Source: an uncultured Bacteroides sp.
GTDB lineage: Bacteria; Bacteroidota; Bacteroidia; Bacteroidales; Bacteroidaceae
Length of the DNA stretch: 64,000 bases
Reading direction: 5' to 3'
NCBI RefSeq assembly: GCF_959029255.1
Contig: NZ_CAUFUE010000009.1
Span: 88,843-152,842 of the forward strand
How positions within the stretch are numbered: the first letter of the stretch is position 1; every line of letters starts with the position of its first letter. Positions 56,990 to 64,000 of the stretch are shown here, in pieces. The notes beneath the pieces are model-generated. The model had not been told where the DNA came from, made no database searches, and saw only the letters and a program-made list of their open reading frames with translations. The position numbers were made by a program, and so were the translations under genes.

Positions 56990-57435
56990 TGTTCGAATGC
57001 TTGGGTTAAACGGATAATTTCCCGGTTCAGCGAGACAAGCTCAATCGTCAGTTGCTCCAGCTTATAGAGCATGGCAAGGGCTTTCTTCTCGGAGAGTCCG
57101 GTATGCAGGGCTTTGACAGCCTGGTTGTAATTCACGCCTATGCGACGGTATTCACTCTGCAGGTTGGTCAGCTTGATGTAATAGTCCGTCGCCGCCTTGT
57201 CGATTTTCACGATCTTCATCGGTTTGTCGAAAAGGGCGGAAAGGATGAACTCGGATTTGGTCCGGGCACCGGAGTTTTCCAGTAATCTCTCGAACTCGAT
57301 GTTCTGGTATTCGTCCAGACGGAAACCGTAATAGTAAGAGTGGAGCCGGGATTCCTCTTTGGGAGTCCGGCCACCTCTTCATGTTTTTGAACTGTCGGCC
57401 CGTCCGGGCTTCTGTGTCTGACTGATTTTTGCCAT
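56974..57435 (-). CDS. mobA: MobA-type mobilization accessory protein with in-frame TGA at codon 19
   Basis: From the ATG at 57433-57435 the frame encodes 153 residues, with TGA at codon 19 (57379-57381; SSKT-W-RGGRTPKEE). The body (YYYGFRLDEYQNIEFERLLE; KSEFILSALFDKP; IGVNYNQAVKALH) has the ribbon-helix-helix plus helical arrangement of relaxosome accessory proteins. Its stop overlaps the mobB start by 16 bp, so translation is coupled and the TGA would also limit mobB. It is the first gene of the mob operon. Confidence 0.8.
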
Positions 57436-57486
57436 ATCTTTGGGTCTTTTAATTTTCCGGCAGCAAAATAAGTGATTATTTCAATG

Positions 57487-57540
57487 CAAACCTAAAATCG
57501 GGAAATGACAAGAAATGACAGGAGATGACTATTTGTGACA
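57487..57540 (-). promoter_or_regulatory. mob operon promoter with four TGTCA units at 10-bp spacing
   Basis: On the minus strand TAGGTTTG (57487-57494) is a -7 match. Directly upstream, TGACA on the plus strand starts at 57506, 57516, 57526 (TGACT) and 57536, exactly 10 bp apart. In the direction of transcription each unit reads YTGTCAT-like, as in the M23 promoter array. The site could bind a regulator or be part of oriT, which would also be expected here. Confidence 0.65.
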
Positions 57541-57559
57541 GGGGATAAATTACCTCTGT

Positions 57560-58177
57560 TCACGTTCCGATTCCGCACCCCACGATATTCTTTTCATAGG
57601 CTTCCTTCAGTTTGGGAAGCAGGACGGAACAGCTCTTTTTCCGGCGGGAAAGGTCGGCTCTGAGGTCGTAAGGCTTGGGGATGGAGACATTGAAGAGCTT
57701 CTCGAAAGCGGAGACGATGCCTGCGAAAGAGAAACGTCTGCCGTGCTCGTCCGTAACCAGCTCGCTATAATCCAAAGATGAAATCAGTTCCATCAGGTTG
57801 ACAAGCGAGCCTTTCCAATGAAGCGGTGAGAAAAAAGAGGCGGATGTTTCATTTGTTTCGGGATATTGTACACAGAAGTTGACCAGTTCAATTTCCGCTT
57901 CAACCAACAAGAGGCATTTGTCCAGATAAATATTGGCAACTGTTGCCGGATGAAGGCGCTTTTCTGAATCTTGTTTTTTTAAGGAAACCAGTTCCACCTT
58001 GGTATGAAGTAGGTAACGTAATTTCTCTGAAACTGATAGTTGTTGTCCGGATAGGTCGGAAAGGGATTGTCTGTATTCGTCATAAGCCGAAGACATTTCT
58101 TCTGCTGAAATGGCTTCATTCCGGGTTATATCTAAGAATAGATAACTGATTAGACGGTGTTCAATCAATGTTTTCAT
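57560..58177 (-). CDS. rteC: RteC-type regulator of excision and transfer
   Basis: 205 residues. The C-terminal part matches the RteC family: SPLHWKGSLVNLMELISSLD, FAGIVSAFEKLFNVSIPKPY, LRADLSRRKKSCSVLLPKL. In CTnDOT, RteC activates the excision operon and is itself activated by RteB. Its TGA stop at 57560 is accepted as a normal stop because the protein has reached its expected end. A conspicuous palindrome (58277-58289) lies upstream. Confidence 0.85.
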   Translation of the reverse strand: MKTLIEHRLISYLFLDITRNEAISAEEMSSAYDEYRQSLSDLSGQQLSVSEKLRYLLHTKVELVSLKKQDSEKRLHPATVANIYLDKCLLLVEAEIELVNFCVQYPETNETSASFFSPLHWKGSLVNLMELISSLDYSELVTDEHGRRFSFAGIVSAFEKLFNVSIPKPYDLRADLSRRKKSCSVLLPKLKEAYEKNIVGCGIGT

Positions 58178-58276
58178 AAGGCATCCATTTAAGTTGTTTT
58201 TTTGCCAACCGGCATAAGAGGAAAGTCAAGATTGATGCCGTCTGCCTCTATTGTGATAGTCAGTATGTTGCAAATT

Positions 58277-58289
58277 ATTGATTATCAAT
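58277..58289. promoter_or_regulatory. Perfect palindrome upstream of rteC, candidate operator
   Basis: ATTGATTATCAAT, located 100 bp upstream of the rteC ATG in the 147-bp region after the rteB terminator. RteB is known to bind upstream of rteC in CTnDOT; whether this is its site here is inference. Confidence 0.45.
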
Positions 58290-58324
58290 AAGAATATTTA
58301 TTTTCTTTGAATTTGGATGTAATG

Positions 58325-58376
58325 AAAAAGTGTGAGCATATCCTTACAGTTTTGTAAGGGATAGCTCACACTTTTT
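58325..58376 (-). terminator. Terminator of the rteA-rteB operon
   Basis: AAAAAGTGTGAGC and GCTCACACTTTTT form a 13-bp stem with inner pairing TATCC/GGATA and flanking T runs. Confidence 0.9.
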
Positions 58377-58409
58377 GTAAACCTCAACTGGAAACCGGTA
58401 ATTGTCTGA

Positions 58410-59693
58410 TCAATCGATATGATATTTCTTCAGCTTCTCATACAAGGTGGTGCGACTGATATTTAAAAGCATGGCAGCTTTAGACCGGTTGTTACAGGTC
58501 TTTTCAAGCATTTGAAGCAGCAGTGCGCGTTCTTTCTCTTCTTCTGTCAATTCTACGATTTCCTCCCGTCGGAAGGAAATATCGAGATTCAGGTCAGTAG
58601 CAGAGACCCATTGCCCCTGGCATAGCAATGCGGCACGGTTTATCACGTTTTTCAGTTCACGGATATTGCCGGGCCACGGATATTCCTGCAATGCCGCCTG
58701 TGCCAGGCGGTCAAAGCCACGGAGCGTTTTTTTATTCTTGCCGCAGGAAAGGTTGAGAAAGAAGTCCGCCATCGGGAGAATATCCTCCCGGCATTCTCTT
58801 AAAAGGGGAATCGGAAGGGTGAATTCGTTCAGGCGGTGGAACAGGTCTTCCCGAAAACGGCCTTCTTCCATCGCCTTCTCCAGATTCTCATTGGTGGCGG
58901 CAACGAGCCGGATGTCAAAAGAATACTCTTTGGTTGAACCTACCGGCTTACAACGTTTTTCCTGCAAGGCTCTTAAAAGCAGCATCTGTGTCTTGTATGA
59001 AAGGTTGCCTATCTCGTCCAGAAACAGTGTACCCCCGTCGGCGGTACGGAACAGACCCACTTTATCGCTGTCGGCACCGGTAAAGGCGCCTTTCCGGTGG
59101 CCGAAGAATTCGGAAGCGGCAAGTTCGTCGGAGACGGCTCCGCAGTCGACAGTGACGTAAGGCTTGTTTTTCCGATGGCTACGGGAGTGTATCTCATGGG
59201 CGACATGCTCCTTTCCCGTACCCGATGCACCACGCAGCAAGACGGAGATGTCGGCAGAGGCGACCAGCTTTATCAACCGGTGCATTTCCTGGGCTTTGTC
59301 ACTCTCCCCACGATAAAAGACGGGCTTTTCTTTCTCCTTACCGAGTACTTCGGATATCAATGCCAGCAGCTTATCCGGCTGTATGGGCTTGCACAGATAG
59401 TTGACCGCTCCGAGCCGCATGGCTGCCACCGCATTGTCCACCTGCCCGTAGTTGGTCATGATTATGAATGGGATGGAGTATGACTTTTCATTCATCCATT
59501 CCAACAGGGAGGTGCTGTTACCGTCGGGCAGACGCAAGTCGGCCAGGACAAGGTCAATCTCTGTCTCTGTGATCGCCTTGCGGGCATTGGCAAGGGTTGT
59601 TACACAACAGGTTTTCATCTCTTTTTTCACCAGCCAGTTGCTGATGCTGCGGCTGAAGATGATGTCATCCTCTATAATCAGAATTGTTTTCAT
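58410..59693 (-). CDS. rteB: RteB, NtrC-type response regulator
   Basis: 427 residues: receiver domain (phosphoacceptor D52 in LVLADLRLPDG), AAA+ domain with Walker A (GASGTGKEHVA), the sigma-54 contact loop GAFTGAD, Walker B (GGTLFLDEIGNL) and a C-terminal Fis-type helix-turn-helix (NRSKAAMLLNISRTTLYEKL). It should activate a sigma-54 promoter, known for CTnDOT to include rteC. The start codon overlaps the rteA stop (ATGA). No internal TGA; it ends with TGA. Confidence 0.94.
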   Translation of the reverse strand: MKTILIIEDDIIFSRSISNWLVKKEMKTCCVTTLANARKAITETEIDLVLADLRLPDGNSTSLLEWMNEKSYSIPFIIMTNYGQVDNAVAAMRLGAVNYLCKPIQPDKLLALISEVLGKEKEKPVFYRGESDKAQEMHRLIKLVASADISVLLRGASGTGKEHVAHEIHSRSHRKNKPYVTVDCGAVSDELAASEFFGHRKGAFTGADSDKVGLFRTADGGTLFLDEIGNLSYKTQMLLLRALQEKRCKPVGSTKEYSFDIRLVAATNENLEKAMEEGRFREDLFHRLNEFTLPIPLLRECREDILPMADFFLNLSCGKNKKTLRGFDRLAQAALQEYPWPGNIRELKNVINRAALLCQGQWVSATDLNLDISFRREEIVELTEEEKERALLLQMLEKTCNNRSKAAMLLNISRTTLYEKLKKYHID

Positions 59694-62089
59694 AGGTCGG
59701 CCTCCAGTATCTTTTTAGCGTATGACACAAGTCTTTCCACTGCGTTGATAATCTCCCGTATTTCCACGTACTGTTCATCTGTCCACATATTGGCAGCACA
59801 TGTTGCCAGTTCCCGTAAACGGGACAAGGGATAATCCAGACGCACGGTTTCCCAAAGGGGGAGATTCTTATGGAGGATGGAAGAGGCCGCTTCCTTGTCT
59901 TGTTTTTCCAGTGCATGGGACAATGTCTGCAAGTCTTTTTGGCTTTCTGTTATAAAGAGGGCGAGCATTTCCTCCCTGTTGTCCTCTCCGGAAAGGATAA
60001 GGGAGAAATCGGGTTTCCATTCCTGTTCTTCTTTTTGATCGGTTATCCGCATGACCGCATCCATCAGTCCTTCCATAGTGAACGGCTTATGGATGCAACC
60101 GGCAAAACCGCACGAGGTGTATGTGCGTTCGTCATCCGCACGTGCGGTCACCGCCACGACCGGGACGGTCCGGGCCGCTTCGATATTTGAGCCGCGTAAC
60201 AGTTCCAAAATACCGTATCCGTCGGTTTCCGGCATTTGTATATCCGTAAGCACAAGGTCATATGTGTGTTCCTTCAGTTTAGAGAACAGTTCCCGGCTGG
60301 TCTCACAGCAATCGCATGTTATCCGGTTGCGCCTGAACATTTCCCTTGTTATATTCAGTTGTATCCGGTCATCATCCATGACCAGCACCTTTACCCCGTC
60401 CAGACGATAATCCGCAGCAGGCGTTTCTTCAATCCGGAAAGAGCCGTCCGCTTCGGGAAGCGGCAGGAATACCATGAAAGTGCTTCCTTTTCCCGGAACA
60501 CTTTCCACGGTGATGGTTCCGTCCATTTGTGAGACAAGGAGGGAAGAGGTGGCCAGTCCCAGGCCGAAGCCGGAGATGTTACGTGCGTTATCCAGCCGTT
60601 CGAATGCATTGAATATCCGTGTCTTTTCTTCTTCGGTCATTCCCATGCCCGTGTCCTGTACGCCAAAGCGCAGTTCTCCATTTGCATATTCCCCCTGGAA
60701 AGAGATTTCACCCCGGTTGGTAAATTTAATGGCATTGGATAGTAGATTACCTGCTATCTGCCGGATACGCATCTTGTCCCCGCTGACGATAAGGTCCAGT
60801 CCCGAGAAGGAGGTTACAAACCGGAGGTTTTTCTTTTGGGCTTCAGCAGCGTAATAACCGACTATCTCTTTAAACAGGGTCTCCAGTGGGAAGAAGGAAT
60901 TGTCCGGTCTGGGACGGTCGGTGTCCAGCTGGTAGAATTCTATCAGGGTATTTACCAGGCGGAGCATATAATCGGATGAACGCCGGATACTTTCTATGAA
61001 CTCATCCTGCCGGACTTTGTCTGCTTCTCCGGGCAGCAAATCAGCAGAGCCTTTGATCACGGCCAGGGGTGAACGCAAGTCATGGGCGATTCCCATCATC
61101 ATGTCCTTTCTGGAGCGGAGCAGGGATTTGTTTTTCCTGTCGGATGCTTCCAGCCTTATCCGGTATTCCAGCCTTTTGCGGAGGTCATGATGGATGAAAA
61201 GATAGAACACCACAATCAGCAGGATGGCGGCAACCGCTATAAAGAGAATGATACGGAAGGATTGTTCCCTTAAAGCGGCTGTTTCCATGGATTCTTTCTT
61301 TGATTGCATGACGGCTGCCTGTTCAAATTCACAGATAAGACCGCTTATCTGTGAATTCAATTCCATATTACGCCGTTGTAGGCTGTCGGAGTAGGCTTCC
61401 AATCTGTTCCAGTAGTCCGTGTATTGTGCATGCATCTCTTTTTGCAGGGAATAAAGTTCTCCGGTTATCCGGCGGGAAGTGGAGGGCCGGTTCTGTTTCT
61501 CCCTTTGACGGGCGTAAGCGGATTTATCTTCTTTCTTTTTGAACAGTCCGAACAGACCGCTCCGTTTTTTCTCTGTCACTTCAGTTGTACTTTGTTGCTG
61601 TGGCATTTGTGCTTGTGAAGCAATAACGGGTATTCGTCGTTGGAGCAGGCTGTCTGAGTATGAGAAATCGGAAAGGGTATTCATTACTCCGAACAGCAGG
61701 TTTTCTTTTTCCTCCAACAGCGAAGATATCTTGTCTATTTGTGAATGTTGAACGTCGGTTGGATAATACTGTTTTAACTTGTTCAGGGCATTTGTCGCTA
61801 TCTCACGTTTCATCCGGTACTCATCGAATTTCTCATTATCCCGAAGCAGCAGGAAGTCATCAGAGAAAGAAAAATCAAGCAGTTTTTCAAAAGTTTGATT
61901 TAGGATTTCTCTCTTCTGATGGATAAGTGATTCATTCTTATTCAATGCTTCCAGCTTCCAGTGTTCCAACCATACCATAGAGATGATAATCCCTAATACA
62001 ACAAGTAGTGACACATATCCGGCTATGATTTTCAGCCGAAGGGGAAAAGAGGAATATCTTATCTTAGATTGTTTTCTTGTTCTTTCCAT
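59690..62089 (-). CDS. rteA: RteA, hybrid sensor histidine kinase
   Basis: 799 residues: two membrane segments (about 22-46 and 278-300) around a periplasmic helical region, a HisKA domain with phospho-histidine (GIAHDLRSPLAVIKGSADLL), a HATPase domain (GFGLGLATSSLL), a receiver domain (VLVMDDDRIQLN; VLTDIQMPETDGYG) and an HPt-like C-terminus (SILHKNLPLWE). It is the partner of RteB. In CTnDOT this operon starts with tetQ; here there is no tetQ upstream, so rteAB is under a different control. Intact, with a TGA stop overlapping the rteB start. Confidence 0.94.
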   Translation of the reverse strand: MERTRKQSKIRYSSFPLRLKIIAGYVSLLVVLGIIISMVWLEHWKLEALNKNESLIHQKREILNQTFEKLLDFSFSDDFLLLRDNEKFDEYRMKREIATNALNKLKQYYPTDVQHSQIDKISSLLEEKENLLFGVMNTLSDFSYSDSLLQRRIPVIASQAQMPQQQSTTEVTEKKRSGLFGLFKKKEDKSAYARQREKQNRPSTSRRITGELYSLQKEMHAQYTDYWNRLEAYSDSLQRRNMELNSQISGLICEFEQAAVMQSKKESMETAALREQSFRIILFIAVAAILLIVVFYLFIHHDLRKRLEYRIRLEASDRKNKSLLRSRKDMMMGIAHDLRSPLAVIKGSADLLPGEADKVRQDEFIESIRRSSDYMLRLVNTLIEFYQLDTDRPRPDNSFFPLETLFKEIVGYYAAEAQKKNLRFVTSFSGLDLIVSGDKMRIRQIAGNLLSNAIKFTNRGEISFQGEYANGELRFGVQDTGMGMTEEEKTRIFNAFERLDNARNISGFGLGLATSSLLVSQMDGTITVESVPGKGSTFMVFLPLPEADGSFRIEETPAADYRLDGVKVLVMDDDRIQLNITREMFRRNRITCDCCETSRELFSKLKEHTYDLVLTDIQMPETDGYGILELLRGSNIEAARTVPVVAVTARADDERTYTSCGFAGCIHKPFTMEGLMDAVMRITDQKEEQEWKPDFSLILSGEDNREEMLALFITESQKDLQTLSHALEKQDKEAASSILHKNLPLWETVRLDYPLSRLRELATCAANMWTDEQYVEIREIINAVERLVSYAKKILEADL

Positions 62090-62453
62090 TACGACATATC
62101 TACTACTGGTTATTTATGTTTGCAATATTTGCATACTATCTAATGATTTTCAACGTCTCTCCCATGAAAGAGACTCTTGTGTTTCCGTGCAAATAATATA
62201 AAATTAAACAGTATATTCGAATATAGATAAAATAAGGGAATATCTACTCTATTCGAATGTATAATAAGATGAGTGAAAAATACATCCTATTTTTCATAGG
62301 TATGTAAGGTCCAAGTCATGTGATTTATACGATTTGAAACATATTCAAGAATAAAGCCTCTCTTACATATCTTCATTTTTTCCAGAACGATTATTGAATA
62401 TCTTTGGAAATAGATATTGTCCGGCTCATTGCCGGACAATATAGATAAATTTG
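62090..62453. other. Gene-free region upstream of rteA with two ATTCGAAT palindromes
   Basis: ATATTCGAATAT (62213-62224) is a perfect 12-bp palindrome; ATTCGAAT occurs again at 62251-62258, 36 bp away centre to centre. They may be operators for rteA or mark the element end. The rest is AT-rich without a gene, apart from the terminator at 62414-62442. Confidence 0.5.
62414..62442 (-). terminator. Hairpin after the ECF-type S component gene
   Basis: ATATTGTCCGGC pairs with GCCGGACAATAT, 12 bp past the stop of the 62454-62966 gene; the following minus-strand sequence is moderately T-rich. Confidence 0.7.
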
Positions 62454-62966
62454 TTATTTGTAGATCAAATACTTAATGAACAAATATCCGCCTAAAATCT
62501 GTAATCCCATTCCCGGCAATCCGATGCGGAAATCTTGAACGGCATGATAAAAGTCCTTTACCATCATCCATTCGCCTAAAGTACCCGCCAACTGATAAAA
62601 GAGAACAACAGAAAACAGAATGGGCAGGGATATGCGCCGATAATGATGTGAAGTGTACCCGGCAGCAACAGCCAGCAAGACAGATTTCAGCAAAATGGCC
62701 GGCAAAGCTGCAACCAATGGCATTCCAAACAATAAAGAGTTTATGACAGGCGAGAAAACAGCCGTCAAAAGTCCCACTTTCCAGCCATACTTGTATGCAC
62801 CAATCAGGGTAAAGAAATAGATAGGCAGCCAGGTTATTCCTCCCTGTGGTATGAGATGAAACGCCTGCGGCAGGGCTATATTACCGAGAACGAATAACGA
62901 GGCTACCAGATAAGTTTTCACACTGCTGTAATCCAGCGAATAAAATTTTACGGTTGTTGTTTCCAT
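62454..62966 (-). CDS. ECF transporter S-component-like membrane protein
   Basis: 170 residues with five or six membrane segments (YLVASLFVLGNIALPQAF; IYFFTLIGAYKYGWKVGLLT; ILLKSVLLAVAAGYTSHHY). The PxxFFTLIGAYKYGWKVG-like segment resembles substrate-binding S components of energy-coupling-factor vitamin transporters. No ATPase or T component is adjacent, as usual when S components share a common module. The vitamin cannot be assigned. It follows the GDPD-like gene by 52 bp, probably in one operon. Confidence 0.65.
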   Translation of the reverse strand: METTTVKFYSLDYSSVKTYLVASLFVLGNIALPQAFHLIPQGGITWLPIYFFTLIGAYKYGWKVGLLTAVFSPVINSLLFGMPLVAALPAILLKSVLLAVAAGYTSHHYRRISLPILFSVVLFYQLAGTLGEWMMVKDFYHAVQDFRIGLPGMGLQILGGYLFIKYLIYK

Positions 62967-63018
62967 AATAACTATATTTTATTGGTTTAAATATTTTGTA
63001 CTACTGTTTATTTTTACA

Positions 63019-63753
63019 TTAACGGTGGAATCTTCCTTTGTCTTTTACCAATATAACTTTCAGCTGGGGGTCATGTAACATTCTGCGTCCGGCAGCTGAC
63101 AACAAAACCTGCAACTGACTTTTCCGGTGTTCCCATGTCAATAAATCAACGGGGCGTTCTATTTTTTCTTTTATCGTCTCATACCAGCAACCGGGAAATG
63201 ACAGGGCGGAAACAGCTCCTCCATCCACAATCCTCTGCAGTTCACGGATGTAGTCATCAATCTCCTTGACATCCAGTTCGCACGGCCTTTTATAAGTGAC
63301 ATAGTAAGATGTGTAATAACCGGCACGTGTGAAAGTCTCCAAAGCCTCCGGATTCGGGCTTTCGATTATCAAACGGTCTTTATCTATCTCAAAATGTTTC
63401 ATAAGCTTGTCCAGCTGGACAAGTGCCTTTGTCCGGTTGTCTGCAGTGAGATTTTTCATATCCAGCCACATTTTCCCCTTCTTGCCTCTCATATACATAA
63501 AATAGGAGGATAAATTCAGATTGAAAGTGGTTTCACTGTCATGTGTCACGTCAAATGTACGGTTGTTACGAAAAACAATATCAAGTTCTATATTGGGATA
63601 TACCGCTCGTTTCTCATATAACTTTTCCATTGAGTTACAGCGATGAAGCCATATCTTGTCAGGATAACGGCCTATATCTCTGAATCCCATAAAAAGAATA
63701 CTTGAGCATATTCCCATAACAACCAGAAAAATCCTCCTCATTTTATTACGCAT
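63019..63753 (-). CDS. GDPD/PI-PLC-like TIM-barrel protein, membrane-anchored
   Basis: The start is set at the ATG at 63751-63753 (244 residues) because a longer frame runs into the -7 box at 63798-63805. The N-terminal hydrophobic segment (IFLVVMGICSSILFMGF) is a signal anchor. WLHRCNSMEKL, YPNIELDIVF and FDVTHDSE resemble the HR...E.D...HD metal and active-site motif of glycerophosphodiester phosphodiesterases, with cysteine in place of the usual glycine after HR. MWLDMKNLT fits a later strand. The substrate is unknown. Confidence 0.6.
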   Translation of the reverse strand: MRNKMRRIFLVVMGICSSILFMGFRDIGRYPDKIWLHRCNSMEKLYEKRAVYPNIELDIVFRNNRTFDVTHDSETTFNLNLSSYFMYMRGKKGKMWLDMKNLTADNRTKALVQLDKLMKHFEIDKDRLIIESPNPEALETFTRAGYYTSYYVTYKRPCELDVKEIDDYIRELQRIVDGGAVSALSFPGCWYETIKEKIERPVDLLTWEHRKSQLQVLLSAAGRRMLHDPQLKVILVKDKGRFHR

Positions 63754-63797
63754 TATTCCATTTTCATTCAGTAAACAGAAATGGAGATTTCCTTTTG

Positions 63798-63805
63798 CAA
63801 AGATA
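63798..63805 (-). promoter_or_regulatory. -7 box of the GDPD-like gene
   Basis: Minus strand TATCTTTG, matching TAnnTTTG, 44 bp before the chosen ATG. Confidence 0.6.
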
Positions 63806-63940
63806 AAAGAGAAATCTCCATCCAATTGTATACATATTACAGATAATAGTAACGTTATTACTTGAAATGCTCTCGATTGGGAAATGAAACTTTATTCCGT
63901 GCCCCCCGTAGCTACAGTTGATGGAATAATTGGCATATTT

Positions 63941-64000
63941 TTATAACAGTGTTTCTTGTTTCAACTGTTCCACAAACCGGTCAATGCGCTGCAACTGTTC
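63941..64000 (-). CDS. 3' end of an unidentified gene (cut by window edge)
   Basis: The last 19 codons before TAA at 63941-63943 read EQLQRIDRFVEQLKQETLL. The codon pattern is plausible for a real gene but the fragment is too short to identify. Confidence 0.35.
   Translation of the reverse strand, partial: EQLQRIDRFVEQLKQETLL

Larger units (their letters stand above)
36870..62453. mobile_element. CTnDOT-like integrated conjugative element (right end uncertain)
   Basis: Its content is an integrase beside tRNA-Lys, topoisomerase, primase, Dam methylase, coupling protein, relaxase, MobA and the rteA-rteB-rteC regulators. The base composition is visibly richer in G and C than the flanks. The left end is placed at the tRNA 3' end by inference. 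I found no convincing repeat of the tRNA end on the right; the boundary is put after rteA because the next genes look chromosomal. No tra-type secretion genes, tetQ or erm gene is visible. Confidence 0.7.

Noticed and set aside
38718..57435. Cytosine-deaminase type hypermutation as the cause of the TGA codons
   Set aside because: Such a process should also create TAG, TAA and TGA from Gln and Arg codons in these genes; none is seen, and many TGG-A sites remain unchanged. Base-calling error cannot be excluded from sequence alone.
57560..57562. TGA at the end of rteC considered as a twelfth internal TGA
   Set aside because: The protein is complete at this point; the frame beyond runs through the TGTCA array and the mob promoter, so it is taken as a normal stop.
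58178..58324. Sigma-54 promoter for rteC expected from the CTnDOT model
   Set aside because: TTGGCA is present but no GC element at the required spacing for the -12 box, so I do not annotate it.
1..64000. CRISPR array, diversity-generating retroelement, insertion sequence or additional tRNA such as a suppressor tRNA
   Set aside because: I looked for regularly spaced repeats, reverse transcriptase, transposase motifs and T-arm sequences and found none apart from tRNA-Lys; a tRNA scan would be needed to exclude unusual tRNAs.

Overview
The window is a Bacteroides chromosome, most like the B. thetaiotaomicron group. Evidence: SusC/SusD pairs, -7 boxes of the form TAnnTTTG, lipobox lipoproteins, and a conserved block of marC, a YjjG-like HAD gene, rsmI, tdk and an AI-2E family permease ending at a tRNA-Lys. 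Genes up to about 36.8 kb look like AT-richer host DNA. Most of 37-62 kb is visibly GC-richer and is a CTnDOT-like conjugative element.

Region 1 (1-31.1 kb) is a SusC/SusD inversion system (shufflon). One complete SusC gene (24023-27346) has a promoter, signal peptide and N-terminal domain. Three further SusC genes on the opposite strand lack all of these and begin at the same short sequence, AGTTCTGCGAA plus a less conserved flank. A tyrosine recombinase (22386-23570) lies between the expressed gene and the nearest silent one. Inversions of about 2.0, 7.1 or 20.1 kb would connect the single promoter and leader to any silent gene in frame. Two of the four units carry secreted or lipoprotein peptidases, which suggests peptide or protein substrates. 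A plus-strand AAA ATPase (4844-6103) sits between two silent units. This type of SusC switching is already known in Bacteroides.

Region 2 (31.1-36.9 kb) is housekeeping DNA ending in tRNA-Lys(UUU).

Region 3 (about 36.9-62.3 kb) is the integrated element. It runs: integrase; a long minus-strand operon with a small conserved gene, topoisomerase III, a tandem family of unrecognised paralogs and a DUF3945 protein; a plus-strand M23 peptidase and toprim primase; then minus-strand Dam methylase, TraG-like coupling protein, relaxase MobB, MobA, RteC, RteB and RteA. No tetQ, erm or type IV secretion tra operon is visible.

The most unusual observation is that eight genes of this element (topB, one paralog, M23, primase, Dam, TraG, mobB, mobA) contain eleven in-frame TGA codons. 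They sit at known or plausible tryptophan positions, there are no frameshifts and no in-frame TAA or TAG, and every affected gene has one within its first 91 codons. Integrase, rteA, rteB, rteC and most paralogs have none. Leaky-UGA gating or recoding of the transfer genes is possible; so are decay or a sequence artefact. Eleven products of the same element also share short basic C-terminal tails, and two four-unit TGTCA arrays with exact 10-bp spacing lie at two promoters.

Region 4 (62.4-64 kb) holds an ECF-type S component, a GDPD-like protein and the end of another gene. The right end of the element was not located.
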